A stretch of DNA of 64,000 nucleotides from CAIMUX01 sp964473865 (lineage in GTDB: Bacteria; Eisenbacteria; RBG-16-71-46; CAIMUX01): the NCBI GenBank assembly GCA_964473865.1, contig CAYYQN010000003.1, positions 1 through 64,000 on the forward strand. Direction: 5' to 3'. Position 1 is the stretch's first letter; each line of letters starts with the position of its first letter. This document shows positions 44,715-56,014 of the stretch, piece by piece. A program made the position numbers and the translations under genes. The notes below the pieces were generated by a model. It was given only the letters and a program-made list of their open reading frames with translations. It did no database searches and was not told where the DNA came from.

Positions 44715-45443
44715 CTATTCGTTGACCGCCGGCGTGGCTTTGGGATGACGCCCTGTCGTGCGGGACAACTCCGGCGTCACGATCTCGCAGAACACGCTGG
44801 AGTGGTCGACCGTCGTGATGGTTGGGTCCGCGCCCACTCTGTGACAGAGCATCTGGAACGCCTCGGGGCTGAAGGTGCCGGATCGGAACCCGTCCCGGCA
44901 GACTACGGTCCCATTCCCCGTCTGCCCGTAGTCAACGGCTCCGAGCAACCCGGCCGCGGCTTGAGCCTCAAACCACTCCAGCCGCTCCGGCCAGAATTCC
45001 GCGGCGTAGGACGAAAACGCGACCCTCCCACCGGGTCGCGTCACCCGCAGAGCCTCGCGCACCAGCCGTTCGGGATCGACGGCAAACGCGCAGATTCCAT
45101 TCTGCACGCACACAACCAGGTCAAACGTACCCTCGCGAATGGCCAGAACCGACGCGTCCATCCCCAGAAACCGACATCGCGACTCCGGGCCGGCGAGGCG
45201 ATGGGCCAGGACGAGGCTCTCTGCCGAGTTGTCAACACCGACCGCCCGGGTCGCAACAGCCGCCAGGCGAGTGGTCACCCGACCGTAGCCGCACCCGAGC
45301 TCCAGGACCGTGTCCGTCGGCTGCAGCCGGTTCACCAGGAACTCGATCTCTGCCTCCAGGTACTGTCGCACGCGAGACGAAGCGACCTCATAGCACCGCC
45401 GCAGGCGTTCGCCGGATAGCGTTCGCGCGTAGTAGCCTCTCAT
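44715..45443 (-). CDS. Class I SAM-dependent methyltransferase
   Basis: About 242 residues. Motif I is VLELGCGYGRVTTRLA (near 48-63), the second motif GVDNSAESL supplies the ribose-binding acid, and FDLVVCVQNGICAFAVDPERLVREALRVTRPGGRVAFSSY covers motifs III and IV, a standard Methyltransf_11/25 fold. The N-terminal MRGYYARTLSGERLRRCYEVASSRV resembles methyltransferases acting on lipids or small molecules, but the substrate is unclear. The ATG at 45443 overlaps the stop of the GT51-like fragment (ATGA), with GGAG 5 bases upstream, so translation may be coupled to it and to ileS. Confidence 0.85.
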   Translation of the reverse strand: MRGYYARTLSGERLRRCYEVASSRVRQYLEAEIEFLVNRLQPTDTVLELGCGYGRVTTRLAAVATRAVGVDNSAESLVLAHRLAGPESRCRFLGMDASVLAIREGTFDLVVCVQNGICAFAVDPERLVREALRVTRPGGRVAFSSYAAEFWPERLEWFEAQAAAGLLGAVDYGQTGNGTVVCRDGFRSGTFSPEAFQMLCHRVGADPTITTVDHSSVFCEIVTPELSRTTGRHPKATPAVNE

Positions 45444-45952
45444 GCAGGCTCCGGTCCGTCGATCGCCCGACATGTCCGCGCCCTCTGTCTTCCCGCAATC
45501 ACAGCCCGTTCCTCCGCGGCCGGGCGGCGGGGTGAGCCGACGACGGGTCTGTCCCCGTACCGGCCCAAAGCGCCCTCCTGCCCCTCACGAGTTCCGAAGC
45601 AAGACCTCGACGCATCTGCGAGACCATGAATCGCCCGCCCGTCCTTGTGGCCCAGGTACGCAATGTTCAGAAAGCGGTGCAGCTGATCGTCCTTGCACAC
45701 GAGCTTGTCCAGCGCGTACTGGGCGATGAGCGTCTGTCGGATCTTGGCTACCCCCGGTCGGAACCCATCCGGGAAGTAGAGTAGCTTCACAAGGCCCTGG
45801 GAGAGAGTCGTCATCCCCGCCCCCGGGGTCGCCAGATCTACGCCGCGGTGGCGCCGAAACGCTGGATCCTCAACCGCAAGCAAGATGGCCTCGCGATCAG
45901 GGGACAGGTCTTCCCGGGCCTCTACCGCTTCACCCCCAGACGCACGCCGCAC
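45440..45952 (-). pseudogene. GT51 peptidoglycan glycosyltransferase-like fragment
   Basis: A 170-residue frame with convincing GT51 similarity only in the centre: EDPAFRRHRGVDLATPGAGMTTLSQGLVK (catalytic Glu of the ED motif, TxxQ), then KIRQTLIAQYALDKLVCKDDQLHRFLNIAYLG. It lacks the N-terminal signal/transmembrane helix, and the end after SRSCFG is Arg/Gly-rich and not family-like. It is far shorter than PBP1a or MtgA. The GTG start lies 31 bases inside the end of ileS, and the stop overlaps the methyltransferase ATG. It is probably a decayed gene or an unusual soluble GT51. The four-base overlap argues that the frame is still translated. Confidence 0.55.
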
Positions 45953-48900
45953 CCCTTCTCGATCTCGAGGTCTGCCGCCCGGTCCACTTCCGCGCAGCCT
46001 TCCATCAGCCGTTGGGCCAGGGTCTCTTGGGAAATGTAGTTGCCGAACGCGCCAATTACGGCCCGGAGGCGCTCATCGGTGGTCTCGTAGCCGACCGTGA
46101 TCCGGTCCTCCACGTTGTATCCCGCCTGCTTGCGCAATTCCTGAACCGCGCGGACGATCTCCCGGGCGTAGCCCTCCCGGAGCAGCTCCTCGGTGATCGC
46201 GGTGTCGATCACCACAAGAAGACCGCGGTCCCCCGCCGCGGCAAGTCCCTCGCGGCCGGCGTACTGCAAGTCGAACTCCCCCGGCTCGAGGGTGTGGCCG
46301 CCGATCTCGATCCCGCCCTCTGCGTTCTGCGTCCACGCCCCGTCTTTGGCCGCCTTGGCGACCGTCTTCATTGCCGCGCCCAGCCTGGTGCCCAGCGTGG
46401 CGAAGTTGAGCTTGAGTTCGCGCGTGACCAGCGTTTCGGTCTCCCCATGGATCAGGACCTGCTTCACGTTCACTTCCTGGCCGATCTGGACCAGGAGATC
46501 CTCGTCGAGATCGACGCCGGCGCCATCCAAGGCCAGGATCCACATCCGGCCCAGCGGCTGTCGGACCTTGATCTGCACCTTCTCGCGCGCGGCCCGTCCG
46601 AGGCTGACGGACGTCAGGACCCGCTCCATGCGCGCGTTGAGCGCCGAATCCACCAGCTCCCGCCGCACGTCGGGATAGGGGCGCAGGTGCACGCTTTCCG
46701 GCCACTCCAAGACGTTGGGCCCCGCGGCGGCAGAACCCGCGGCGACTGTGCCCGCGGCGGCCCTTCGCGCCTTCCGCAGTGAGCCAGTCAGGTTCCGGTA
46801 GATTTCCTCGGTCACGAAGGGCACGACCGGAGCCAGCATCTCGCTGAAGGTGACGAGGACATGGAAGAGCGTCCGGTAGGCGAACCGCTTGTCCTCGTCG
46901 GCCGTCGACTTCCAGAACCGGCGGCGCGAGCGGCGCAGGTACCAGGTGGAAAGCGCGTCCAGGAATGCATCGGCGGCTCGGAGCGAACCGGCCACGTCGT
47001 ACCCCTCCAGACCCCGGGTGAAGAGCTCGAGCGTGCGATAGAGGTCCGAGAGGATCCACCGGTCGAGCGGATTCGGGCTTTGTCCGAGGGTCTGCGCCAC
47101 CTGCGCCTCCGCCGGATCGAACCCGTCCAGCGAGGCATAGGTCACAAAGAACCCGTAGACGTTCCAGAGCGTGATCAGCCGCCGGCGGATGTCGTCGGCA
47201 ATGTGGTAGCCGAAGCGGAGGTTGTTGTTCGGGTTGAAGGCGCAGTAGAGCCAGCGCATGGTATCCGCGCCCATCTTCTCCACCGCCTCGGCAAGCTCGA
47301 TCGCATTGCCCGATGACTTGTGCATCGGCTTGCCCTTCTCGTCATAGACCTTCTCGTAGGAGAAGACGGTCCGGTACGGGGCACGGTCCTCCAGGGTCAC
47401 GGAGGTGAACATCATCGCGTAGAACCAGAGTCGGACCTGCTCGCGCATCTCCAGTACCAGCTCGGCCGGAAACCACTTCTCCCAGTAGGACCGATCCTCG
47501 AAGTACTTGAGTGTGGAGAAGCCGACGATCCCCGCATCCAGCCAGCAGTCGCCGACGTCGAGGATCCGCCTGGCCTCCGCTCCACACTGCGCGCAATGGA
47601 TCCGCACCTCGTCGATCCATGGCCGGTGCAGCTCGGGAAGCCCATCCACCACAGCCGGATCCACCGCCCGCTCCCGCAATTCCGCGCGGCTCTGCACCAC
47701 CGTGAGATGGCGTTCTGGACAGAAGTAGAACGGCAGCGGCAAACCCCAGTAGCGCTTGCGGGAGATGCACCAGTCTCCCATGTTGTTGTACCAGTCCTGG
47801 GTCCGCTTCCCCACCGACTCCGGAATCCAGCGCACCGTGTCGGCCGCTGCCTTCATCCGCGGGCGGATCTCGTCACAGGAGAGAAACCACTCATTCTCCA
47901 CGCGAAAGACAAGCTTCTCCTTGCAGCGCCAGCAAAACGGATAGCGATGCCGGTAGGTCTCCTGGCGGTAGAGAATCCCCTTCTCCTTCAGCTTCGCCAG
48001 GATCGGCTTCTCCACCTCGTGAACGTCCATGCCGGTGAGCCAACCGAAGCCGTCGAGATAGACTCCGTAGCCGTCCAGCGGCGCAATGACGCGCAGGCCA
48101 TGGACCTTGCCCAGCTCACTGTCCTCCGCACCGCATCCCGGCGCGATGTGGACGATCCCCGAGCCCTCCGTCTCGCCGACCTCGCTCCAAGGGATGACCC
48201 GATGCTCGAGCCCGGCCGCCACCGGCAGGTCGTCGAACGGCCCATCATAGGCCCACCCAAGCATCTCACTTCCCTTCAGCTCGCCGAGCGTTTCGGCGCC
48301 CTTCCGGAAAATCGTCGCGAAGACGCCCGCCCCGAGGTAGTAGATGTTGCCTTCGTGGCGCACGCGCAGGTAGTTGAGATCCGGGTTGACGGCTGCCGCC
48401 ACATTGCTGGTCAGCGTCCACGGTGTCGTCGTCCAGACCAGGAGCGACTCCTGCGGTCGATCCTTCAGCGGAAAACGCACGAAGACCGATGTGTCCGCAA
48501 CCTCTTCATAACCGTCGGCCAGCTCGTGCTGCGACAGCGACGTCCCGCAGCGCGTGCACCACGGCATCGCCTTGTGCCCTTCGTAGAGCCAGCCCTTCTC
48601 ACGGCAGATCCCGAGGAAGTGCCAGATGTACTCGATGTTGGTGTCGCTCATTGTGTAGTAGGAGTCGTCCCAGCGCATCCACTGACCGAGACGGAGTGAC
48701 TGCTCGGTCATGACACCGCTGTACTTGTCGACGCGCGCGCGGCAGGCCCGGGAGAAACTGTCGAGTCCGAACTGCTCAATATCGCGCTTGCTGTTGAAGC
48801 CCAGCTCCCGCTCGGTCTCCACCTCCAGCCACAATCCCTGACAGTCGAATCCGTTCTGCCAGCGCTGGTCAAACCCCCGCATCGCCTTGTAGCGCTGGAA

Positions 48901-49110
48901 GACGTCCTTGTACGTGCGCCCCCAGGCGTGGTGAACGCCCATCGGGTTGTTCGCGGTGATCGGTCCGTCAATAAACGACCAGTGCGGCCGCCCGGCGTTG
49001 CGCGCCATCTGCTGTTCGAAGATCCGCTCCTCGCGCCAGAAGTCGAGTATGCGGCGCTCCAACTGGACAAAGTCCTGTTTGAGGTTGACCGGCGCGAACA
49101 TCGGCTCCAC
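45922..49110 (-). CDS. ileS: Isoleucyl-tRNA synthetase with atypical HIGH and KMSKS motifs
   Basis: 1062 residues of a class Ia synthetase joining isoleucine to tRNA-Ile. The class I HIGH site is NPMGVHHAWGR (residues 55-65), the CP1 editing domain has VWTTTPWTLTSNVA, and the KMSKS loop is GKPMHKSSGN (near 593-602). A CxxC zinc site (MPWCTRCG; also CWRCKE) and anticodon-binding and C-terminal domains (IEKGCGVRLGVKR) follow. The NPMGVHHAWGR form is shared by a clade of bacterial IleRS distinct from the E. coli type. The GTG at 49110 has AAGGAG 8 bases upstream. It is transcribed with the replication genes, away from the origin, and lies downstream of gyrA. Confidence 0.92.
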   Translation of the reverse strand: MEPMFAPVNLKQDFVQLERRILDFWREERIFEQQMARNAGRPHWSFIDGPITANNPMGVHHAWGRTYKDVFQRYKAMRGFDQRWQNGFDCQGLWLEVETERELGFNSKRDIEQFGLDSFSRACRARVDKYSGVMTEQSLRLGQWMRWDDSYYTMSDTNIEYIWHFLGICREKGWLYEGHKAMPWCTRCGTSLSQHELADGYEEVADTSVFVRFPLKDRPQESLLVWTTTPWTLTSNVAAAVNPDLNYLRVRHEGNIYYLGAGVFATIFRKGAETLGELKGSEMLGWAYDGPFDDLPVAAGLEHRVIPWSEVGETEGSGIVHIAPGCGAEDSELGKVHGLRVIAPLDGYGVYLDGFGWLTGMDVHEVEKPILAKLKEKGILYRQETYRHRYPFCWRCKEKLVFRVENEWFLSCDEIRPRMKAAADTVRWIPESVGKRTQDWYNNMGDWCISRKRYWGLPLPFYFCPERHLTVVQSRAELRERAVDPAVVDGLPELHRPWIDEVRIHCAQCGAEARRILDVGDCWLDAGIVGFSTLKYFEDRSYWEKWFPAELVLEMREQVRLWFYAMMFTSVTLEDRAPYRTVFSYEKVYDEKGKPMHKSSGNAIELAEAVEKMGADTMRWLYCAFNPNNNLRFGYHIADDIRRRLITLWNVYGFFVTYASLDGFDPAEAQVAQTLGQSPNPLDRWILSDLYRTLELFTRGLEGYDVAGSLRAADAFLDALSTWYLRRSRRRFWKSTADEDKRFAYRTLFHVLVTFSEMLAPVVPFVTEEIYRNLTGSLRKARRAAAGTVAAGSAAAGPNVLEWPESVHLRPYPDVRRELVDSALNARMERVLTSVSLGRAAREKVQIKVRQPLGRMWILALDGAGVDLDEDLLVQIGQEVNVKQVLIHGETETLVTRELKLNFATLGTRLGAAMKTVAKAAKDGAWTQNAEGGIEIGGHTLEPGEFDLQYAGREGLAAAGDRGLLVVIDTAITEELLREGYAREIVRAVQELRKQAGYNVEDRITVGYETTDERLRAVIGAFGNYISQETLAQRLMEGCAEVDRAADLEIEKGCGVRLGVKR

Positions 49111-49218
49111 TCTGCTACTCCTTCGAGCCCGAATCCTGCTCGTACTTCTTCCCCGGAATCAGGTGGGCCGCGAGGTACCGCTCGCGGCCCGACTCAGCAC
49201 CGATTCCCGGACGGAGGG

Positions 49219-51966
<2,748 letters not shown>

Positions 51967-52083
51967 TCCGCTCGATTGCCCCCGCGCTCTCCGACTGCCT
52001 GAGGAACCCGCCTTGGGTGTGTCCCCCCGGCGCCGCGCTCCGTGTCGGCCGTGATTTTGTCGCCCCGCCGAGCTCGGCCGGCG

Positions 52084-53994
52084 TTATATGTCCAGGTTGC
52101 GCACGTAGTGCGCGTTCTCCTCGATGAACTGCCGTCGCGGTTCGACGGCGTCACCCATGAGGACCGAGAAGATCCGCTCCGCTTCGGCGGCGTCCTCGGA
52201 AGACACCTGCAGCAGCGTCCGACGCGCCGGGTCCATGGTGGTCTCCCACAACTGCTCCGCGTTCATCTCCCCCAGCCCCTTATAGCGCTGCAGATGAACG
52301 CCTTGCCGTCCGACGCGCTCGAGCTTCGCCTCGCGCTCTGCATCGTCGTAGGCGTACTCGATTATCTTCCCCTTCTTGATCCGGTAGAGCGGCGGCTGGG
52401 CGATGTAGATGTGCCCGGTGTCCACCAGCTGCTTCATGAAGCGGAAGAAGAAGGTCAAGAGCAGCGTCCGGATGTGCGCACCGTCCACGTCGGCATCTGT
52501 CATGATGACGATTTTGTGATAGCGGAGTTTCGCCAGGTCAAAGTCGTCGGTTCCGAAGCCGGTGCCGATCGCCTGGATCATGTTCCGGATTTCTTCGTTG
52601 GTGAGTGCCTTGTCCAGGCGCGCCTTCTCCACATTCAGCACCTTACCGCGCAGCGGAAGGATGGCCTGGGTATTCCGATCGCGCGCCATCTTGGCGCTGC
52701 CCCCAGCCGAGTCTCCCTCCACGATGTACAATTCGCAAAGCGCGGCGTCAGTTTCGCTGCAGTCCGCAAGTTTCCCCGGCAGTCCCCCGCCGTCGAGAAC
52801 GCCCTTGCGGCGCGCCAGCTCCTTGGCCTTGCGCGCCGCTTCACGCGCGCGCGCCGCCTGGTTGCACTTCTCCAGGGCCTGGCGGGCCATCGTGGGATTC
52901 TCTTCGAGATACTCCGCCAGGAATTCTCCCACGATCGAGGCGACGATCCCGGCAACCTCGCTATTTCCGAGCTTCGTTTTGGTCTGTCCCTCAAACTGGG
53001 GATCGACCAGCTTGACGCTCAATACCGCCGTGAGACCCTCCCGGACATCTTCGCCGGAGAGCGCCCCTTCCTTGAGGAGCCCGTTCTTCTCGCCGTAGGC
53101 GTTCAACACCCGGGTCATCGCGGTCTTGAAGCCGACCAGGTGCGTCCCGCCTTCAGTCGTGGCGATGTTGTTCACGTAGGAAAGGAGCGTCTCGTTGTAG
53201 GCGTCGGTGTACTGGAACGCCGCTTCGACCGAAACCTTGTCCTTCTCGCGAGCCAGGTAGATCGGATCGGCGTGCAACGGGACCTTATTCTCGTTCAGAT
53301 AGCGAACAAACTGCTCCACTCCCCCTTCGTAGTGGAAAACCTGCTCCTTGCCGTCGCGTTCATCTCGCAGCACGATCGTGATGCCGCGGTTAAGAAACGC
53401 CAGCTCGCGGAGCCGATGGATGATCATGTCGGGGACAAACGCAGTCGTCTCGGTGAAGATCTCCGGGTCGGGCTTGAAGGTCACCAGCGTGCCGGTCGCC
53501 GTGGTCTCCCCGACCACTGCCAGGTCCTTGACGACCTCGCCCCGGTGATAGCGCTGGCGGAAGACCTGGCCCCGCTGGTAGACCTCCACTTCCAGCCACT
53601 CGGATAGGGCGTTGACCACGCTGACGCCGACGCCGTGCAGACCGCCCGAGACCTTGTAGCTGGAGTGGTCGAACTTCCCTCCCGCGTGGAGGATTGTCAT
53701 CACGACTTCGACCCCCGGCCGGCCCTGCTCCGGGTGAATGTCGGTCGGAATGCCCCGTCCGTTATCGAGAACGCTGCAGGTCCCATCGACATGCAGGGTC
53801 ACTTCGATGCGGTCACAGAACCCAGCCAGTGCCTCGTCGATGGAGTTGTCCACCACCTCATAGATCAGGTGGTGCAATCCCCGCGGCCCCGTGCTTCCGA
53901 TGTACATGCTCGGGCGCCGCCGAACCCCTTCCAGACCCTTCAGCACCTGGATCTGGCTGGAATCGTAACCGTTCGTTTGCTCAGGTTCGGTCAT
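52084..53994 (-). CDS. gyrB: DNA gyrase subunit B
   Basis: 636 residues, the usual short (about 640) GyrB. The GHKL ATPase shows EVVDNSIDEALAG (catalytic Glu), DNGRGIPTDIHPEQGRPG and HAGGKFDHSSYKVSGGLHGVG. The TOPRIM domain has IVEGDSAGGSA and MTDADVDGAHIRTLLLTFF. The C-terminus reads RRQFIEENAHYVRNLDI. Its ATG follows dciA by 6 bases, with GAGGA 5 bases upstream inside the end of dciA. No recF is present between dnaN and gyrB. Confidence 0.98.
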   Translation of the reverse strand: MTEPEQTNGYDSSQIQVLKGLEGVRRRPSMYIGSTGPRGLHHLIYEVVDNSIDEALAGFCDRIEVTLHVDGTCSVLDNGRGIPTDIHPEQGRPGVEVVMTILHAGGKFDHSSYKVSGGLHGVGVSVVNALSEWLEVEVYQRGQVFRQRYHRGEVVKDLAVVGETTATGTLVTFKPDPEIFTETTAFVPDMIIHRLRELAFLNRGITIVLRDERDGKEQVFHYEGGVEQFVRYLNENKVPLHADPIYLAREKDKVSVEAAFQYTDAYNETLLSYVNNIATTEGGTHLVGFKTAMTRVLNAYGEKNGLLKEGALSGEDVREGLTAVLSVKLVDPQFEGQTKTKLGNSEVAGIVASIVGEFLAEYLEENPTMARQALEKCNQAARAREAARKAKELARRKGVLDGGGLPGKLADCSETDAALCELYIVEGDSAGGSAKMARDRNTQAILPLRGKVLNVEKARLDKALTNEEIRNMIQAIGTGFGTDDFDLAKLRYHKIVIMTDADVDGAHIRTLLLTFFFRFMKQLVDTGHIYIAQPPLYRIKKGKIIEYAYDDAEREAKLERVGRQGVHLQRYKGLGEMNAEQLWETTMDPARRTLLQVSSEDAAEAERIFSVLMGDAVEPRRQFIEENAHYVRNLDI

Positions 53995-54000
53995 CTGTCC

Positions 54001-54291
54001 TCATGGTTCCGGGTTTGGAGTGAACCGAATGCTGTCGATGGTGCTGCCCGGAGCGATCTCCCGGAGCCGCTCCAGCATCTTTGGCACCAAGAACGAGAGA
54101 TGGTGCTGCAACACCGCGTCTTCCACATAGACCCATAGGGTCTTTCCCTGCATCCGGAGCGGCCGCGTGCGGGCGGCCAGCGGCTCGCCCACCACCTCGC
54201 GCCAGCGCGGGAAGGTCCGGTAGTTGGCCACGCCGCGCTCGAGGTCCCGGCCGCGCAGAACGGCCTCCAGGATCCCCGAGATGTGATTCAT
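54001..54291 (-). CDS. dciA: DciA-type replicative helicase loader (DUF721)
   Basis: About 96 residues (ATG at 54291; a GTG at 54300 would add three). HISGILEAVLRGRDLERGVANYRTFPRWREVVGEPLAARTRP is the DUF721 pattern: W-x3-VGE-x-L-A-x-R-T-x-P. The LWVYVEDAVLQHHLSFLVPKMLERL segment is the conserved beta-alpha half. DciA loads the DnaB helicase in bacteria without DnaC. It starts 19 bases after the dnaN stop and is followed 6 bases later by gyrB, a position it also holds in actinobacteria. It is shorter than most homologues, which carry an extended disordered tail. Confidence 0.83.
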   Translation of the reverse strand: MNHISGILEAVLRGRDLERGVANYRTFPRWREVVGEPLAARTRPLRMQGKTLWVYVEDAVLQHHLSFLVPKMLERLREIAPGSTIDSIRFTPNPEP

Positions 54292-54310
54292 CCCCGACAC
54301 GAGCGGTCGC

Positions 54311-55456
54311 TCAGTGGGCAGCCGCGGTCTCACCGCTGCGGGCAGGCTCGTCCTGCAGCCGCAGCGGCATGACCAGACAGAGCAGGTCCGGCTTGCCTTC
54401 CCGAGGCGCGGGTTCGAAAATGCTGGCCGCACCGGCTTCCTTGAAGGAAATGCGCACCCGGTCCGAGATCATGGTTTTGAGCAGGTCCAGGAGATACCCT
54501 CCATTGAATCCGGTGCGGAACGCCGGTCCCTCGTAGTCGGCCGGCACTGCCTCGCTCGCCTCTCCCACGTCGTGGGCTTCCGCGGCCAGAGCCAGCCGTC
54601 CCGAATCGATCGTGACCTTGACCATGCGGGTCGCAGACTCGCTGAAGACGGTAACGCGACGCAGCGCGGCGGCGAGAACCTCGCGGTCGAGTTCCGCGTG
54701 GCTGTTACACCCACTGGGGATCGCCTGCTGATAGGGCGGGAATGGGCCGTCCAGGAGGCGCGTATAGAGCCGCGTATTGCCGAGGTTGAAAAGGCAGTAC
54801 CGCTTGTTGGCGGAGAGAGACACCGATTCCTGGGCCTCCGAGAGCAGCCTCTGCAGGACGGCAAGGGTCTTCGTCGGCACCAGGACCTCGCCCCAGGAGG
54901 GATAGTCCGCGCTGTGAAATGACATCGCCAGGCGGTGTCCGTTCGTGGCGACAAAGCGGAGATCGCCTCCAACAATATGAACGTAGACGGCTGTCTGCTC
55001 CGGTCGGGTGTAGTCGGTGCTCGCGGCGTAAACCGTTTGGGCCGCCAGACGGGCCAACACAGAGCTCGAAACGGCAAAAACCTTCTCCTCGTTCAATTCC
55101 GGCAGTGGGGGAAATTCCTGGGGATCAGGGCCCACGATCCGAAACCGTCCATTTCCGCACTGAATGCCAACGCCGCTGGCGGTGGACGAAATCTCCACGA
55201 CATCCCCTGGCAGCTCTCGTACAACCTCCAGGAGTCTTCGCGCCGGGATCGCCGCGATCCCGGGTTGTTCGACCGCAGCATGCAGGGTCGTCACGAGAAA
55301 GGCGTCCAGATCCGTCCCGGTGAACCGGAGCTCTCCGGCAGCGGTGGCTTCCACCAGGATCGACGTCAGGTGTTGCGCCGCCGTCTTTGTGGGCACAACC
55401 CCTGCCACCAGCTGCAAGCTCCTGTACAGCTCACTCTGAACCAGCGAAAACTTCAT
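54311..55456 (-). CDS. dnaN: DNA polymerase III beta sliding clamp
   Basis: 381 residues, close to the usual 365-380. It begins MKFSLVQSELYRSLQLVAGVV, and GGGAGG lies 4-5 bases before the ATG at 55456. Three clamp domains are recognisable: LEATAAGELRFTGTDLDAFL, RFVATNGHRLAMSF (the typical TDGHRLA motif with Asn for Asp) and AFRTGFNGGYLLDLLKTM (N-GYLLD). The last residues ...LVMPLRL match the typical C-terminal PMRL hydrophobic pocket motif, followed by a 14-residue acidic/Ala extension. It lies downstream of dnaA, in the same direction, after an unusually long 558-base spacer. Confidence 0.97.
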   Translation of the reverse strand: MKFSLVQSELYRSLQLVAGVVPTKTAAQHLTSILVEATAAGELRFTGTDLDAFLVTTLHAAVEQPGIAAIPARRLLEVVRELPGDVVEISSTASGVGIQCGNGRFRIVGPDPQEFPPLPELNEEKVFAVSSSVLARLAAQTVYAASTDYTRPEQTAVYVHIVGGDLRFVATNGHRLAMSFHSADYPSWGEVLVPTKTLAVLQRLLSEAQESVSLSANKRYCLFNLGNTRLYTRLLDGPFPPYQQAIPSGCNSHAELDREVLAAALRRVTVFSESATRMVKVTIDSGRLALAAEAHDVGEASEAVPADYEGPAFRTGFNGGYLLDLLKTMISDRVRISFKEAGAASIFEPAPREGKPDLLCLVMPLRLQDEPARSGETAAAH

Positions 55457-56014
55457 GACCCCTCCCGGCACCACAAGGATCCGCTGAATGCGTCCCCTGT
55501 TGTGGTCCGCGACCGTCCCGACCCAGGGTTGTCCCCCTGACTCATCTCTTCCGCGACCCGGAGGCAATGCGTCCGGGAGGCCCGGAATCCTGTCCCGGAC
55601 GGCTTCTGACGCCAGCCCGTCTGAAACCCCGTGGAGCACATTCGGTGCCCGCACAGGATAGGAAAGGTTTCCCCTCAAGTAAAGTCGAAAGGCTCTCGAC
55701 AGAGGCGATCTAATGAGCTAGCAGACCATTGGTTAGAGGGATGAGAGGAATCCTCTACGATACAAGGACAGAAGAAGAGTCGAAGTAGTAGGCGTGTGAG
55801 TTGGGTGAGTATGTGGAACCACGGACGGGAGGAGTCCAGACTCCAAGCGGTTGCGCCGGATGGGGTGTGGTGACGACCTGGGGACAAAGCGCGCCGCGAT
55901 CCACAAGTCCGCTCCACATGGTCATTTCGACATGGAGTGCGGGCGAACCTGTTGACAGGTCGCTACCGGTGACCGCGACAACAGGATGAACCGAGAAGCC
56001 GGTCTTTGGAGGCG
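55457..56014. other. dnaA-dnaN intergenic region with a 13-bp palindrome
   Basis: 558 bases with no gene recognised, longer than is usual between these two genes. It contains the perfect odd palindrome AGAGGAATCCTCT (55744-55756) and loose DnaA-box-like sites (CGATCCACA at 55898-55906, CGCTCCACA at 55910-55918). The dnaN promoter must lie here or upstream of dnaA; I could not place it. Confidence 0.4.
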
